Part shown: positions 36,478 through 45,756 of the stretch, one piece after another
How the letters are laid out: each line of letters starts with the position of its first letter
How positions within the stretch are numbered: the stretch's first letter is position 1
Origin: Liberibacter brunswickensis
Lineage (GTDB): Bacteria > Pseudomonadota > Alphaproteobacteria > Rhizobiales > Rhizobiaceae
NCBI RefSeq assembly: GCF_036858155.1
Contig: NZ_JAAEJX010000006.1
Coordinates: 21,397-85,396 of the forward strand
Length of the DNA: 64,000 bases
Reading direction: 5' to 3'
Made by a program: the position numbers and the translations under genes
Notes under the pieces: model-generated
What the model saw: only the letters and a program-made list of their open reading frames with translations
Database searches by the model: none
What the model was told of the DNA's origin: nothing

Positions 36478-37749
36478 TCAATTTTGTTTATTCATAGAAT
36501 AAAAAAATTCTTTATTATCTTTGGTTTGTTTTATCTTATCAATTAAAAATTCTATAGCATCAGAACTATTCATAGAAGAAACAACTCTACGCAACATAAA
36601 AACTTTTTGAAGATCTTGCTTTTCTATTAAATAATCTTCTTTACGAGTTCCAGATTTAATAATATCCATAGCAGGGAAAATACGCTTATCTGCTATTTTT
36701 CTTTCTAGAACTATTTCGGAATTACCAGTACCCTTAAATTCCTCAAAAATCACTTCATCCATACGACTTCCAGTATCTACTAATGCAGTAGCAATAATAG
36801 TAAGAGATCCACCTTCTTTTATATTTCTAGCTGCACCAAAAAATCTTTTTGGACGCTGAAGTGCGTTTGCATCCACTCCCCCAGTCAAGATTTTCCCTGA
36901 AGATGGCATTAAAACATTATAAGCACGACACAAACGAGTTATCGAATCTAAAAGTATTACAACGTCAAGTCCATACTCTACAAGACATTTAGCCTTTGAA
37001 ATAACCATTTCAGCAACTTGTACATGACGAGCCGCAGATTCATCAAATGTTGAAGATATAACTTCTCCCTGTACAGATCTCTGCATATCAGTTACTTCCT
37101 CTGGCCTTTCATCAATAAGCAATACAATTAAATAACATTCTGGATGATTTTTTTTAATTGAATGAGCTATACTTTGCAAAAGAATTGTCTTACCAGTACG
37201 GGGAGGAGCAACTATTAAGCTTCTTTGTCCTTTTCCAATGGGAGCTATTAAATCAATAATACGAGAGGATATATCTTTATTTTCAGGATCATTCAACTCC
37301 ATATTAAATCTCTTGTTTGGATAAAGGGGTGTTAAATTATCAAAATATATTTTGTTTCTCACTCTTTCTGGAACATCAAAATTAATAGAATTTACTTTTA
37401 AAAGAGCAAAATATCGTTCTCCTTCTTTAGGAGCACGAATTGGTCCTTCAATTGTATCGCCTGTTTTTAAAGAAAAAATCCTAATTTGAGAAGGAGAAAC
37501 ATAAATATCATCTGGACCAGCTAAATAATTAGCATCAGGAGAACGTAAGAAACCAAAACCATCTTGAAGAACTTCAATAACTCCTTCCCCTATAATTTCT
37601 ACATCTCTACCAGATAAAACTTTTAATATAGAGAACATAAGTTCTTGCTTACGCATAACGTTAGCATTTTCTATATCAAGTGATTCAGCAAAAGCAAGAA
37701 GTTTAGTTGGAGACTTATTTTTAAGCTCTTGAAGCTTCATTTCAGACAT
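36478..37749 (-). CDS. rho: Transcription termination factor Rho
   Basis: Rho is the hexameric RNA helicase that ends transcription at Rho-dependent sites. The 423-residue protein has the N-terminal LKNKSPTKLLAFAESL helix, the cold-shock-like RNA-binding domain (GFGFLRSPDANYLAGPDDIYVS), Walker A APPRTGKT, and the Q-loop/R-loop region near LTGGVDANALQRPKRFFGAARN. AGGTGG precedes the ATG. Many gene ends in this window lack visible intrinsic terminators, which fits reliance on Rho. Lies between hemJ and mnmE. Confidence 0.97.
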   Translation of the reverse strand: MSEMKLQELKNKSPTKLLAFAESLDIENANVMRKQELMFSILKVLSGRDVEIIGEGVIEVLQDGFGFLRSPDANYLAGPDDIYVSPSQIRIFSLKTGDTIEGPIRAPKEGERYFALLKVNSINFDVPERVRNKIYFDNLTPLYPNKRFNMELNDPENKDISSRIIDLIAPIGKGQRSLIVAPPRTGKTILLQSIAHSIKKNHPECYLIVLLIDERPEEVTDMQRSVQGEVISSTFDESAARHVQVAEMVISKAKCLVEYGLDVVILLDSITRLCRAYNVLMPSSGKILTGGVDANALQRPKRFFGAARNIKEGGSLTIIATALVDTGSRMDEVIFEEFKGTGNSEIVLERKIADKRIFPAMDIIKSGTRKEDYLIEKQDLQKVFMLRRVVSSMNSSDAIEFLIDKIKQTKDNKEFFYSMNKQN

Positions 37750-37916
37750 AGATATACCACCTAGATTATATTTAATAATAAAAAACGAACAAATTAGGGA
37801 ATAAAAAGCACAAAAGAAATATATGCTTTAAAGATACCAATCAACAAATACAAGAGCTAATTGATAACAACTATCAAATAGAATATATGAAAATGAATAT
37901 AAAATCAAAAAAAAAA

Positions 37917-38453
37917 CTAAAAAGGCTTTATAACAGATAAAAATACAATAACAATCATAACTAAAGTTGGTACTTCATTTATAATTTTAAAATATGTTGG
38001 ACTGTGAGACGATTTTTTACAACGTAATTTTTTCATTAAAAAAGCTAAATAAATATGATAAAAAGATAGAATGAAAACAAAAATTACTTTTATACGCAAC
38101 CAACCAATATTAGTATAAGAAGTTTTTAATGATAAATATATACCACATATCCATGACAATACCATAGCTGGATTCATTATAACTTTTAAAAGTCTTTCCT
38201 CCATAATTTCAAAAGTTTTATATTGATCTGTATGTGGCAATGATAAACTGTGATAAACAAAAATCCTTGGCATGTACAATAATCCTGCCATCCAAGATAT
38301 TACAGATATTATGTGTATACTTTTTACACATAAATCAAATTTAGCCGTAAAAAAAAAAAATAAAAATAAAGATAAAAATAAAAATAAAAATAATGCAAGA
38401 AAAGCTATATTCTGTATTCTTTTACCCTTAAAGTCTGACAGTAAAAACTTCAT
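37917..38453 (-). CDS. hemJ: Protoporphyrinogen IX oxidase HemJ
   Basis: HemJ is the membrane protoporphyrinogen oxidase of most alphaproteobacteria, catalysing the step before ferrochelatase. The 178-residue protein has four to five membrane helices. The conserved His is in IHIISVISWMAGLLYMPRIFVYH, and there are ERLLKVIMNPAMVLSWICG and the C-terminal INEVPTLVMIVIVFLSVIKPF. The first helix is replaced by a monotonous Phe/Leu stretch encoded by a hexanucleotide repeat and a homopolymer. Its start overlaps the hemE stop as TAATG, so the two haem genes are translationally coupled. Confidence 0.9.
   Translation of the reverse strand: MKFLLSDFKGKRIQNIAFLALFLFLFLSLFLFFFFTAKFDLCVKSIHIISVISWMAGLLYMPRIFVYHSLSLPHTDQYKTFEIMEERLLKVIMNPAMVLSWICGIYLSLKTSYTNIGWLRIKVIFVFILSFYHIYLAFLMKKLRCKKSSHSPTYFKIINEVPTLVMIVIVFLSVIKPF
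38349..38390. repeat. A12 homopolymer and TAAAAA hexamer repeat inside hemJ
   Basis: On the plus strand a run of 12 A (38349-38360) is followed by five hexamers, four TAAAAA and one TAAAGA (38361-38390). Read on the hemJ strand they encode Phe-Phe-Phe-Phe preceded by Leu-Phe repeats in the first membrane helix. The hexamer keeps the frame; a change in the A run would break it. Confidence 0.9.
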
Positions 38454-39493
38454 TAATTATTCTCCAAACGTATATTTTTAACTAAATCAAAAACATTCTT
38501 AGGATCAACCTGAGGAGTAATGCCATGACCAAGATTAAAAATAAACGGACCAGAACTTAATGCATCTAAGATAGCATTAACTCCATCTATCATTACTTGA
38601 TTGCCAGCTAATAAACGCATAGGATCAAGGTTTCCTTGAACAGGACCTTCCTTTTGAAGCTCAGAAGCAAATGATAGGGGAACAGACCAATCAAGCCCTA
38701 TAGCGTCAGAATCAGTCAAACTACGATAGTTTTTAAGCATATATCCAGCACCTTTAGAAAAACTAATAAATTTAGCATTTTGAAATTTATTTCTAACTTT
38801 AGATATTATGCGACCAACCGACTTAGCAGCATAATTTTCAAATTCATATGCACCAAGACAACCAGCATGTGTATCAAATATTTGAATTACATCAACTCCT
38901 GAATTAATCTGAGCTATTAAATATTCTGCAGAAATATCAGATAAAAAATCTAAAAGCCAATTAAATGCACGAGGATTTTGATATGCAAAAAGACGATTTT
39001 TAGCATGATCTTTTATAGAACCACCAGATATCATATATGAAGCAACAGTCCATGGTGCACCACAAAATCCAATTAATGTTGTGTGAATAGGTAACTTTTT
39101 TCGTAAAATAGAAATAGATTTAAATATTGGCGAAAGATATTCAATAATCATATCAACATTTTGATTTAACAAATATATATCTTTATCAGTTATAGGATCC
39201 ATTTTAGGACCTTCATTTTCTATAAAACGAACATTTCTACCTAGAGCATCAGCTATAACGAGAATATCAGAGAATAAGATAGCAGCATCAAAATTATATC
39301 TACGTATAGGTTGTAAAGTTAATTCTACAACACAATCAGGTGTATAACACATATCCAAAAAGTTTTTAAAATGTTTACGTATTTCCCTATATTCTGGCAA
39401 ATATCTTCCTGCTTGTCGCATAAGCCAAATAGGTGGAGGATTAATTACATTTCCTTCTAAAACTTTAATTATTTTTTGTTTGTTTTCTTTCAT
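38453..39493 (-). CDS. hemE: Uroporphyrinogen decarboxylase
   Basis: HemE decarboxylates uroporphyrinogen III to coproporphyrinogen III in haem synthesis. The 346-residue protein has the signature PPIWLMRQAGRYLPEYR at about 17-33, the active-site FCGAPWTVASYMISGG segment, the GVDVIQIFDTHAG motif, and the C-terminal FNLGHGITPQVDPKN. Overlaps the start of hemJ by one base. It is the first minus-strand gene beside the candidate origin; hemE flanks the chromosomal origin in Caulobacter and Sinorhizobium. Confidence 0.97.
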   Translation of the reverse strand: MKENKQKIIKVLEGNVINPPPIWLMRQAGRYLPEYREIRKHFKNFLDMCYTPDCVVELTLQPIRRYNFDAAILFSDILVIADALGRNVRFIENEGPKMDPITDKDIYLLNQNVDMIIEYLSPIFKSISILRKKLPIHTTLIGFCGAPWTVASYMISGGSIKDHAKNRLFAYQNPRAFNWLLDFLSDISAEYLIAQINSGVDVIQIFDTHAGCLGAYEFENYAAKSVGRIISKVRNKFQNAKFISFSKGAGYMLKNYRSLTDSDAIGLDWSVPLSFASELQKEGPVQGNLDPMRLLAGNQVMIDGVNAILDALSSGPFIFNLGHGITPQVDPKNVFDLVKNIRLENN

Positions 39494-39920
39494 AAATAAT
39501 TAATTATTTTTATAAAAACTTATTATTATTATTGTGTGTAAATAACGGTAATTATTCTATAATACACACTATATTAAACTTATGAATAAATTATCTACAA
39601 TTAACAGAAAAAATTTTTTTTTAAATGATTAATATTTTCTATAATTTATAGAAGATAAATCAATCACTTATCAAGTTATAATAATGTATAACAATTTAAT
39701 AAGTTATTAAAAAGTTAAAATAGATGAATATTTCAATTCTTTGGAAAAATATGAAATTTATTCATAATAGGTTAATAATTAATTTACTTTTTTACAGGCA
39801 GTATATTAAATAATTATAAAAATATTTTAAAAGGATGCATGTAGTGGAAAAATAACTATTTAACAATGTATAAAATATTATGTCTTTATTATTAAAAAAT
39901 GGTTTATATATATAAAAAAT
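39494..39920. other. oriC: Candidate chromosomal replication origin (hemE-maf spacer)
   Basis: This 427-base, very AT-rich spacer lies between divergent hemE and maf, the position of the mapped origin in other alphaproteobacteria. DnaA-box-like 9-mers are present: TTATCTACA at 39591-39599 (one mismatch to TTATCCACA), TAATACACA at 39560-39568 (one mismatch to TTATNCACA), and TTATTCATA at 39758-39766 (plus) and 39589-39581 (minus). AATGTATAA occurs at 39683 and 39865. A perfect parS and a one-mismatch parS lie about 6 and 11 kb to either side. No perfect DnaA box and no clear CtrA site were seen, so the call rests mainly on position. Confidence 0.6.
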
Positions 39921-40520
39921 ATGTCAAAAAATATTATTTTAGCATCTTCTAGTTTGTCTCGTAAAACAATCATGGAAAATTCTGGTATTGATTTTTCGAT
40001 TGTGAAACCTAATATTGATGAAAGAGAAATAGAAAAAAAAATAGATATCTCCGATAGAAAAAGATCTGAAAAAGTTGCACTCATATTAGCAGAGAAAAAA
40101 GCTATAGAAGTAAGCAATAGATATCCTCAATCTGTTGTCATAGGATGTGATCAGACTATGTCTTTGGGTAATGATATCTATCATAAGCCTGCAAATATGT
40201 TGGAAGCAGAAAAAAACTTATTAAAATTATCTGGTAAGAAACATCGTATTGGAAGTGCATATGTTATAGTAAAAAACTGTAAGGTTTTATGTCACCATAT
40301 TTCTATAGCACAATTGACTATGTACAAATTTTCTGAAGAATTAATTAGAAATTATTTAAAAAAAATTGGTAAAAAAGCTTTGTTAAGTGTAGGTTCTTAT
40401 CAAATTGATAAAGAAGGTATTCAATTATTTAGCTCAATTAAAGGAAGTTATTTTGCTATAGTTGGACTTCCTATTACAGAACTTATTAATGATCTTAAAA
40501 AAGAAAAATTAATTGATTAA
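39921..40520 (+). CDS. maf: Maf family nucleotide pyrophosphatase
   Basis: Maf proteins hydrolyse non-canonical or modified nucleoside triphosphates. The 199-residue product has the opening IILASSSLSRKTIMENSGI (S-S-x-x-R motif), the acidic motif VVIGCDQTMSL, the KPANMLEAEKNLLKLSGKKHRIGSA block and the C-terminal GSYQIDKEGIQLFSSIKGSYFAIVGLP. Substrate cannot be told. No clear ribosome binding site precedes the ATG. It is the first plus-strand gene beside the candidate origin; aroE, which follows maf in relatives, is absent. Confidence 0.92.
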   Translation: MSKNIILASSSLSRKTIMENSGIDFSIVKPNIDEREIEKKIDISDRKRSEKVALILAEKKAIEVSNRYPQSVVIGCDQTMSLGNDIYHKPANMLEAEKNLLKLSGKKHRIGSAYVIVKNCKVLCHHISIAQLTMYKFSEELIRNYLKKIGKKALLSVGSYQIDKEGIQLFSSIKGSYFAIVGLPITELINDLKKEKLID

Positions 40521-40534
40521 TATTTTAAAAAAAA

Positions 40535-42949
40535 CTATATATCAATAGTAGCAGATAATGAGTTTTCTTGTATAAATTCTCTACGTGGCTCCACTTCATC
40601 ACCCATCAAACGAGAAAATAAGTCATCTGCTTGAGAAGCATCGTTTATTTTAACTCGCAATAAAGAACGGGTTTCTGGATTTAATGTAGTCTCCCAAAGC
40701 TGACTAGCATTCATTTCTCCTAGTCCTTTGTAACGTTGCATGGAAACACCTTTTCTACCTATAGAAAATACCGCATCTAATAGAGAACAAGGTCCTGTTA
40801 TTTTTATTTTTTCTCCATTAAAAACCAAATATAGAATTTTTAAATAATTTTCCTCAATTCCTTCTGACAAGATTCTCTTATACTTAGCTCCAAAAGCAAG
40901 AATAGAAGATCCTTCGATAATAAATTGTTCTTTAACACCACGTGATATGCGATTAACTACTATATCAGAATTATTAATAATGCTACCAGACCAAGAACTT
41001 TCAGATTTTTCTATAATAAAATTTAATCTATTTGCTAACTTAGAAGCAAGATCTATATTAATTTCTTGATTACTTTCATAATTAAAAATACCAGAAATTA
41101 CTGCTTGTTCAATTAATTTTCTATCATGGTTTGGATAAAAATTTCTGATTATCTTATCTATTTTTAAACCTTCATATATAAAATTTCGTAAATTATCTCC
41201 ACTTATTGTTTTTGTATCATCACAATAAAGTTCTATTTTTTCCAAAAGAGATTGGTTTATTAAATAATCCTCAAGAGATTCTTCATCTTTAACATATTCC
41301 AAAGACTTGCCTCTTGTGATTCCATATAGGGGAGGTTTTATTATGTATAAAAATCCATTTTGTATTAAGGAGGGCATTTGTCTAAAAAAAAATGTTAAAA
41401 GAAGAGTTCTAATATGAGCTCCATCAACATCAGCATCTGTCATAATTATAATTTTATGATACCGTAATTTATTGATATCGAAGCTATCTTGTCCTATTCC
41501 TGTTCCAAGAGCAGTAATTAGGGTTCCTATTTCTTGACTTGATAGCATTTTATCAAACCTGGCTCGTTCTACATTCAAAATTTTTCCACGCAAAGGTAAA
41601 ATTGCTTGGTTCTCGCGTGAACGACCCTGCTTTGCAGAACCACCAGCAGAATCACCTTCGACTAAGAATAATTCTGATTTTTTAGGATCTCTTTCTGAAC
41701 AATCAGCTAATTTTCCTGGTAGCGATGCTATATCTAGAACACCTTTACGACGTGTAAGATCTCGAGCACGCCGAGCTGCATCTCTAACCATAGAAGCTTC
41801 TACAACTTTTTTTACTATAATTTTTGCTTCAACAGGATGTTCTTCTAGCCAAGAAGAAAGACCATCATTAACAAGACCCTCTACTACAGAACGAACTTCT
41901 GATGATACAAGTTTCTCCTTAGTTTGAGAAGAAAACCTTGGATCATGCATTTTTATAGAAAGAACTGATGTAAATCCTTCTCTACAATCATCACCAACAA
42001 TTGATCTTTTATCTTTTTTAGAACCACAACTTTTTTCTACATAAGAAGTTATTTGACGGGTTAGAGCAGAACGTAGCCCTGATAAATGAGTCCCACCATC
42101 TTTTTGAGGAATATTATTTGTAAAACACAAAACATTTTCATGATATCCATCATTCCAACTCATTGCCAAATCAACACTAATATTATCCTTTAAGCCTTGG
42201 ATTTTAATAGGATCTGGTATCAATGGCTTTTTATGTCTATTCAAATAAGAAACAAAAGCTTTTATACCGCCTTCATAACACATTTTTATTTCTTTAGACT
42301 GAGGGACACGTTTATCTATTAAAGAAATTTGTACGCCAGAATTTAAAAATGAAAGCTCTCTTAGCCTGTGCTTTAAAATATCATAATTAAATTCTTGAGT
42401 TGAAAAAATATCACTACTTGGCAAAAAAGTCACCTCTGTGCCAGTATCATTATAAGCATCACCTGTAACAGTTAATGGGCTATTTACTATTCCATTGATA
42501 AAGGAAATTTCATATATTTTTCCTTCTCGTTTAACTTTTAATTTTAACCAGGAAGAAAGTGCATTAACCACAGATACACCAACTCCATGCAATCCTCCTG
42601 ATACTTTATAAGATTTTTGATCAAATTTGCCTCCAGCATGTAATCTGGTCATAATAACTTCTGCAGCAGATATACCTTCTTCTTTATGGATATCTGTTGG
42701 AATACCACGTCCGTTATCATTTACTGTACAAGAACCATCAATATTCAATGTGACAGTAATAATATTTGCGTATCCTTCCAGTGTTTCATCAATCGCATTA
42801 TCTAAGACCTCGTATATCATATGGTGCAATCCAGATCCATCATCTGTATCACCTATATACATAGATGGTCTTTTTTTAACTGCGTCTAACCCTTTTAAAA
42901 CTTTTATCGAATCAGCACTATAATTGGATTTTTTTATATCATTAGTCAT
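40535..42949 (-). CDS. gyrB: DNA gyrase subunit B
   Basis: GyrB is the ATPase subunit of DNA gyrase, which introduces negative supercoils. The 804-residue protein has the GHKL ATPase motifs EVLDNAIDE, DNGRGIPTD and GGLHGVGVS. The QTKEKL transducer lysine comes next, then the TOPRIM domain with EGDSAGGSAKQGR, PLRGKILNVE and DADVDGAHIRTLL. The C-terminal QRYKGLGEMN binds GyrA. It ends 14 bases from the end of maf, facing it. Its orientation is the reverse of that expected next to the origin in Agrobacterium. Confidence 0.97.
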   Translation of the reverse strand: MTNDIKKSNYSADSIKVLKGLDAVKKRPSMYIGDTDDGSGLHHMIYEVLDNAIDETLEGYANIITVTLNIDGSCTVNDNGRGIPTDIHKEEGISAAEVIMTRLHAGGKFDQKSYKVSGGLHGVGVSVVNALSSWLKLKVKREGKIYEISFINGIVNSPLTVTGDAYNDTGTEVTFLPSSDIFSTQEFNYDILKHRLRELSFLNSGVQISLIDKRVPQSKEIKMCYEGGIKAFVSYLNRHKKPLIPDPIKIQGLKDNISVDLAMSWNDGYHENVLCFTNNIPQKDGGTHLSGLRSALTRQITSYVEKSCGSKKDKRSIVGDDCREGFTSVLSIKMHDPRFSSQTKEKLVSSEVRSVVEGLVNDGLSSWLEEHPVEAKIIVKKVVEASMVRDAARRARDLTRRKGVLDIASLPGKLADCSERDPKKSELFLVEGDSAGGSAKQGRSRENQAILPLRGKILNVERARFDKMLSSQEIGTLITALGTGIGQDSFDINKLRYHKIIIMTDADVDGAHIRTLLLTFFFRQMPSLIQNGFLYIIKPPLYGITRGKSLEYVKDEESLEDYLINQSLLEKIELYCDDTKTISGDNLRNFIYEGLKIDKIIRNFYPNHDRKLIEQAVISGIFNYESNQEINIDLASKLANRLNFIIEKSESSWSGSIINNSDIVVNRISRGVKEQFIIEGSSILAFGAKYKRILSEGIEENYLKILYLVFNGEKIKITGPCSLLDAVFSIGRKGVSMQRYKGLGEMNASQLWETTLNPETRSLLRVKINDASQADDLFSRLMGDEVEPRREFIQENSLSATIDI

Positions 42950-43022
42950 ATTTTTTTGGAAACTCTCTAATTTGCCGATACAATGAAATAAATTTTCAAA
43001 AAAGAAGTTAGAAAAATCATAT

Positions 43023-43715
43023 TTATTCTCCTGGTTTTGTAGAAATTAATATCCAATTAGGATTATCAGAAGAAACATTCCGTGTAAAAGTCCATACATC
43101 AATAACTTTTCCAAAAATTTCAGGATCACTAGAAATTAATGCATCATTTTTATCATAAGAAGCAGAAATAAACTGCCCAACTATACGTATTGTTATATAT
43201 ATAGAATTATTCTCTATACTTGCATTAACAATTTTGAAATCGTCTATACCTACGAGACTTGACTTAACATTTTTTTCATTATATTTTCGTTCCATAAGAG
43301 AATCATTAAAGTCTTGATATACTTTACCATCGACTAATTTCTCAATTTCATGAATCTTTCCTTCAAAAAAAGAATCAACAATTGTTTCGTAAGAACTACG
43401 AGCATTATTCAAAAAATCTTTGGGATCGAAATTAGAACAAATTGAAATAATATCTCGCATAGTTTTATTAAGGTGAGTCCCGATAGGGAATAATTCATTA
43501 ACAGAATCTAAAATATCTTGTTTTTTCACTTTTTTAAAAGACAAAACATTCCAGGTATCCTCTTTTGAAAGAGAGAATTTTTTCTTTTTTTCATTTAAAT
43601 AATCTGGGAAAGGTTTTTCACGCGTAGATTTTTTTCCTAAAACACTACGTAACTGTAAAAAAATAAAAATCGTTATAAAAGCAAATAAAAGTATCAAAAA
43701 ATCACCTAAATCCAT
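43023..43715 (-). CDS. Tim44-like domain protein (TimA)
   Basis: Alphaproteobacterial TimA proteins carry the Tim44-like domain found in the mitochondrial import motor and are membrane-attached. The 230-residue product has one N-terminal membrane helix (FLILLFAFITIFIFLQLRSVLG), a charged linker, then the Tim44 domain with the YETIVDSFFEGKIHEIEKLVDGKVYQDF block. It ends with VIDVWTFTRNVSSDNPNWILI. The ATG at 43715 gives the usual N-terminus; another lies five codons upstream. It is divergent from secB, as in relatives. The bacterial function is not established. Confidence 0.88.
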   Translation of the reverse strand: MDLGDFLILLFAFITIFIFLQLRSVLGKKSTREKPFPDYLNEKKKKFSLSKEDTWNVLSFKKVKKQDILDSVNELFPIGTHLNKTMRDIISICSNFDPKDFLNNARSSYETIVDSFFEGKIHEIEKLVDGKVYQDFNDSLMERKYNEKNVKSSLVGIDDFKIVNASIENNSIYITIRIVGQFISASYDKNDALISSDPEIFGKVIDVWTFTRNVSSDNPNWILISTKPGE

Positions 43716-43975
43716 TTTGATAAAAACCATCTTTGTTAAAGTTTGAGTAAGCTTATTGTAGTAATGACTTCAAATTTTATTTATCTTAAATTAAGAAAGG
43801 CATAATTGTAAAAAAAACATATCTTGATTGAAGCCTGTTTTAAATTTTTTAAAATACATGTATAACCTCAAAGGATAGTAATATTCAATCGTACTAAGTA
43901 CAATACCTTTTTATACTTCCATAGGCAAGGGTTGTATGATTCAAATTCAATAAGGACGATAAAAAAGGATTAGAA

Positions 43976-44413
43976 ATGGAACAAAAACAACAATTTATTA
44001 TTTTAAATCAATATGTCAAAGATTTATCTTTCGAATCTCCTAATGCTCCTTACTGTTTTTCTGATGTTAAAAATCAGCAACCCACAATACAAATCAATGT
44101 ACAAGTAAATTCAAATTCTATTTCTGATACTGATTTTGATGTTGTTCTTTCATTTGATATTGAAGCTAAAAGCGATAAAAAAATAATTTTTAGTTTAGAG
44201 ATTTCATATAGTGGAATTCTTAGGATTGTAAGTTGTCCAAAAGATTCTATTCCGCATATTCTATTTGTTGAATGTCCTAATCTGCTTTTTCCTTTTGTAA
44301 GACAAATGATTTCGAATACAATAAGAGATGGCGGTTTTCCTCCTTTTATGATCGATACAATTGATTTTTTAAAATTATTTCAACAAAAAAACTCAATAGA
44401 AAACCAAGAATAA
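43976..44413 (+). CDS. secB: Protein-export chaperone SecB
   Basis: SecB is a tetrameric chaperone that keeps preproteins unfolded and hands them to SecA. The 145-residue product has the family opening FIILNQYVKDLSFESPNAP, the YSGILRIV segment and the conserved ILFVECPNLLFPFVRQMISNTIRDGGFPPFMIDTIDF block. AAAGGA precedes the ATG. It is divergent from timA and convergent with dnaQ. Nothing unusual. Confidence 0.96.
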   Translation: MEQKQQFIILNQYVKDLSFESPNAPYCFSDVKNQQPTIQINVQVNSNSISDTDFDVVLSFDIEAKSDKKIIFSLEISYSGILRIVSCPKDSIPHILFVECPNLLFPFVRQMISNTIRDGGFPPFMIDTIDFLKLFQQKNSIENQE

Positions 44414-44438
44414 TTGATAAAAAATCAAATAATAATTA

Positions 44439-45155
44439 TTAATTAGAAAAGATATATTTATCCCAAACAGCATTTTTCCCTATTATTTGTATTGTTTTAG
44501 TATGTCTATTCAGTTCTTCTTTTGTTATTCTCACATCAAGCTTTTTATCTCGTTTTAAACAATAGATATCTATTGTTTTATTTTCACTTTTTTTAAAGGA
44601 GGAATCTTTGTTTATTTTGAATCCAAAATCTATTTGTGATCCTCCAACCATCATTTGCACATAAACATCTGCAAGAAGATGAGAATCCAATAATGCTCCA
44701 TGTTTTGATCGATTAGAAATATCTATTCCATATCGTTTACAAAGGGAATTTAAATCATTCTTAGACGAAGGATGTTTACGTCTTGCAATTGATAAAGTAT
44801 CAGTAATCCTTGATGGATCTAAAGGATCCTTGTTTATTCGTTGTAACTCAGCATTAATGAAACCTACATCGAATTTGGCATTATGAGCTATCCATTCTGC
44901 GTTTTTATCATTAAAAAAATTCCAAAATTTGGGAAAAATTGAAGAAAAAGATGGCTTATTTTTTAAAAAATCGTCTGTTATACGATGTACTTTAAAAGCA
45001 CCAGTACTATTTTTTCTATCGCCAGGAGAAATATAAGTATGAAAAGTTCTACCAGTTTTAGAATAATCTAATATCTCAATAGCTCCTATTTCAATTATTC
45101 TATCGTTTTTTTCATCAAGTCCTGTGGTTTCTATATCAAATATTATTTTACGCAT
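44439..45155 (-). CDS. dnaQ: DNA polymerase III subunit epsilon (proofreading exonuclease)
   Basis: DnaQ is the 3'-5' proofreading exonuclease of the replicative polymerase. The 238-residue protein has ExoI D7-x-E9 in FDIETTGL, ExoII in HNAKFDVGF, and ExoIIIe HGALLDSHLLADVY. The C-terminal part binds the polymerase subunit. The ATG at 45155 lies inside the end of coaE (eight-base overlap) and starts the canonical MRKIIFDIETTG; an upstream codon at 45173 is less likely. Convergent with secB. Confidence 0.96.
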   Translation of the reverse strand: MRKIIFDIETTGLDEKNDRIIEIGAIEILDYSKTGRTFHTYISPGDRKNSTGAFKVHRITDDFLKNKPSFSSIFPKFWNFFNDKNAEWIAHNAKFDVGFINAELQRINKDPLDPSRITDTLSIARRKHPSSKNDLNSLCKRYGIDISNRSKHGALLDSHLLADVYVQMMVGGSQIDFGFKINKDSSFKKSENKTIDIYCLKRDKKLDVRITKEELNRHTKTIQIIGKNAVWDKYIFSN

Positions 45156-45756
45156 TTTGTTTTTTAAAATCACTTATATCAATAATATATTTGAGCATTT
45201 TCTGAATTTCTATTCCTATTGCCTCAATTTTTCCTTCTGTGTTTAGCACATAATCAGCACGAGATATTCTATCTTTTTCGTTTATTTGTTTAGAAAGAAT
45301 AAAACGAAATTTTTCTTCTGTATAATTTTTCCTTGATAAAACACGATTACGTTGTGTTTCAAAGCTGCAAGTAACAACGACTACTGCATCGAATAAATAC
45401 TCTTTTTTTTTCTCAAATAACAAAGGTGTGTCAAAAAAAACTATTTTTTCTCCTCTATAAAACATTTCATATAATAATTTTTTTTCATTAAGCCTAACCA
45501 TTGGATGTACGATCTTTTCAAGAATATCTAATTTTTCAGGGTATTTTTGTAATATTTCCAATAGATAATATTTATTCACTTTGTTATTTTGAATTGTTTC
45601 AGGAAAAAAATTACCAATTACATCTACTGCTTCATTATGATATAGTTGATCAACTATGTCATCAGAACTTATGACTGAAATGTTTTGTTTTTTCAAAAAT
45701 TCTGCTACAGTTGTCTTTCCTGTTCCAATGGATCCAGTTAATCCTATAACCAACAC
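45148..45756 (-). CDS. coaE: Dephospho-CoA kinase
   Basis: CoaE phosphorylates dephospho-CoA in the last step of coenzyme A synthesis. The 202-residue product has the P-loop GLTGSIGTGKTTV at the N-terminus, the SSDDIVDQLYH motif, VVVVTCSFETQRNRVLSR, and the lid and C-terminal region ISRADYVLNTEG. It is co-transcribed with dnaQ, and its stop is inside dnaQ. Complete. With coaA at 60.7-61.6 kb, two steps of CoA synthesis are encoded in the window. Confidence 0.96.
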   Translation of the reverse strand: MLVIGLTGSIGTGKTTVAEFLKKQNISVISSDDIVDQLYHNEAVDVIGNFFPETIQNNKVNKYYLLEILQKYPEKLDILEKIVHPMVRLNEKKLLYEMFYRGEKIVFFDTPLLFEKKKEYLFDAVVVVTCSFETQRNRVLSRKNYTEEKFRFILSKQINEKDRISRADYVLNTEGKIEAIGIEIQKMLKYIIDISDFKKQNA

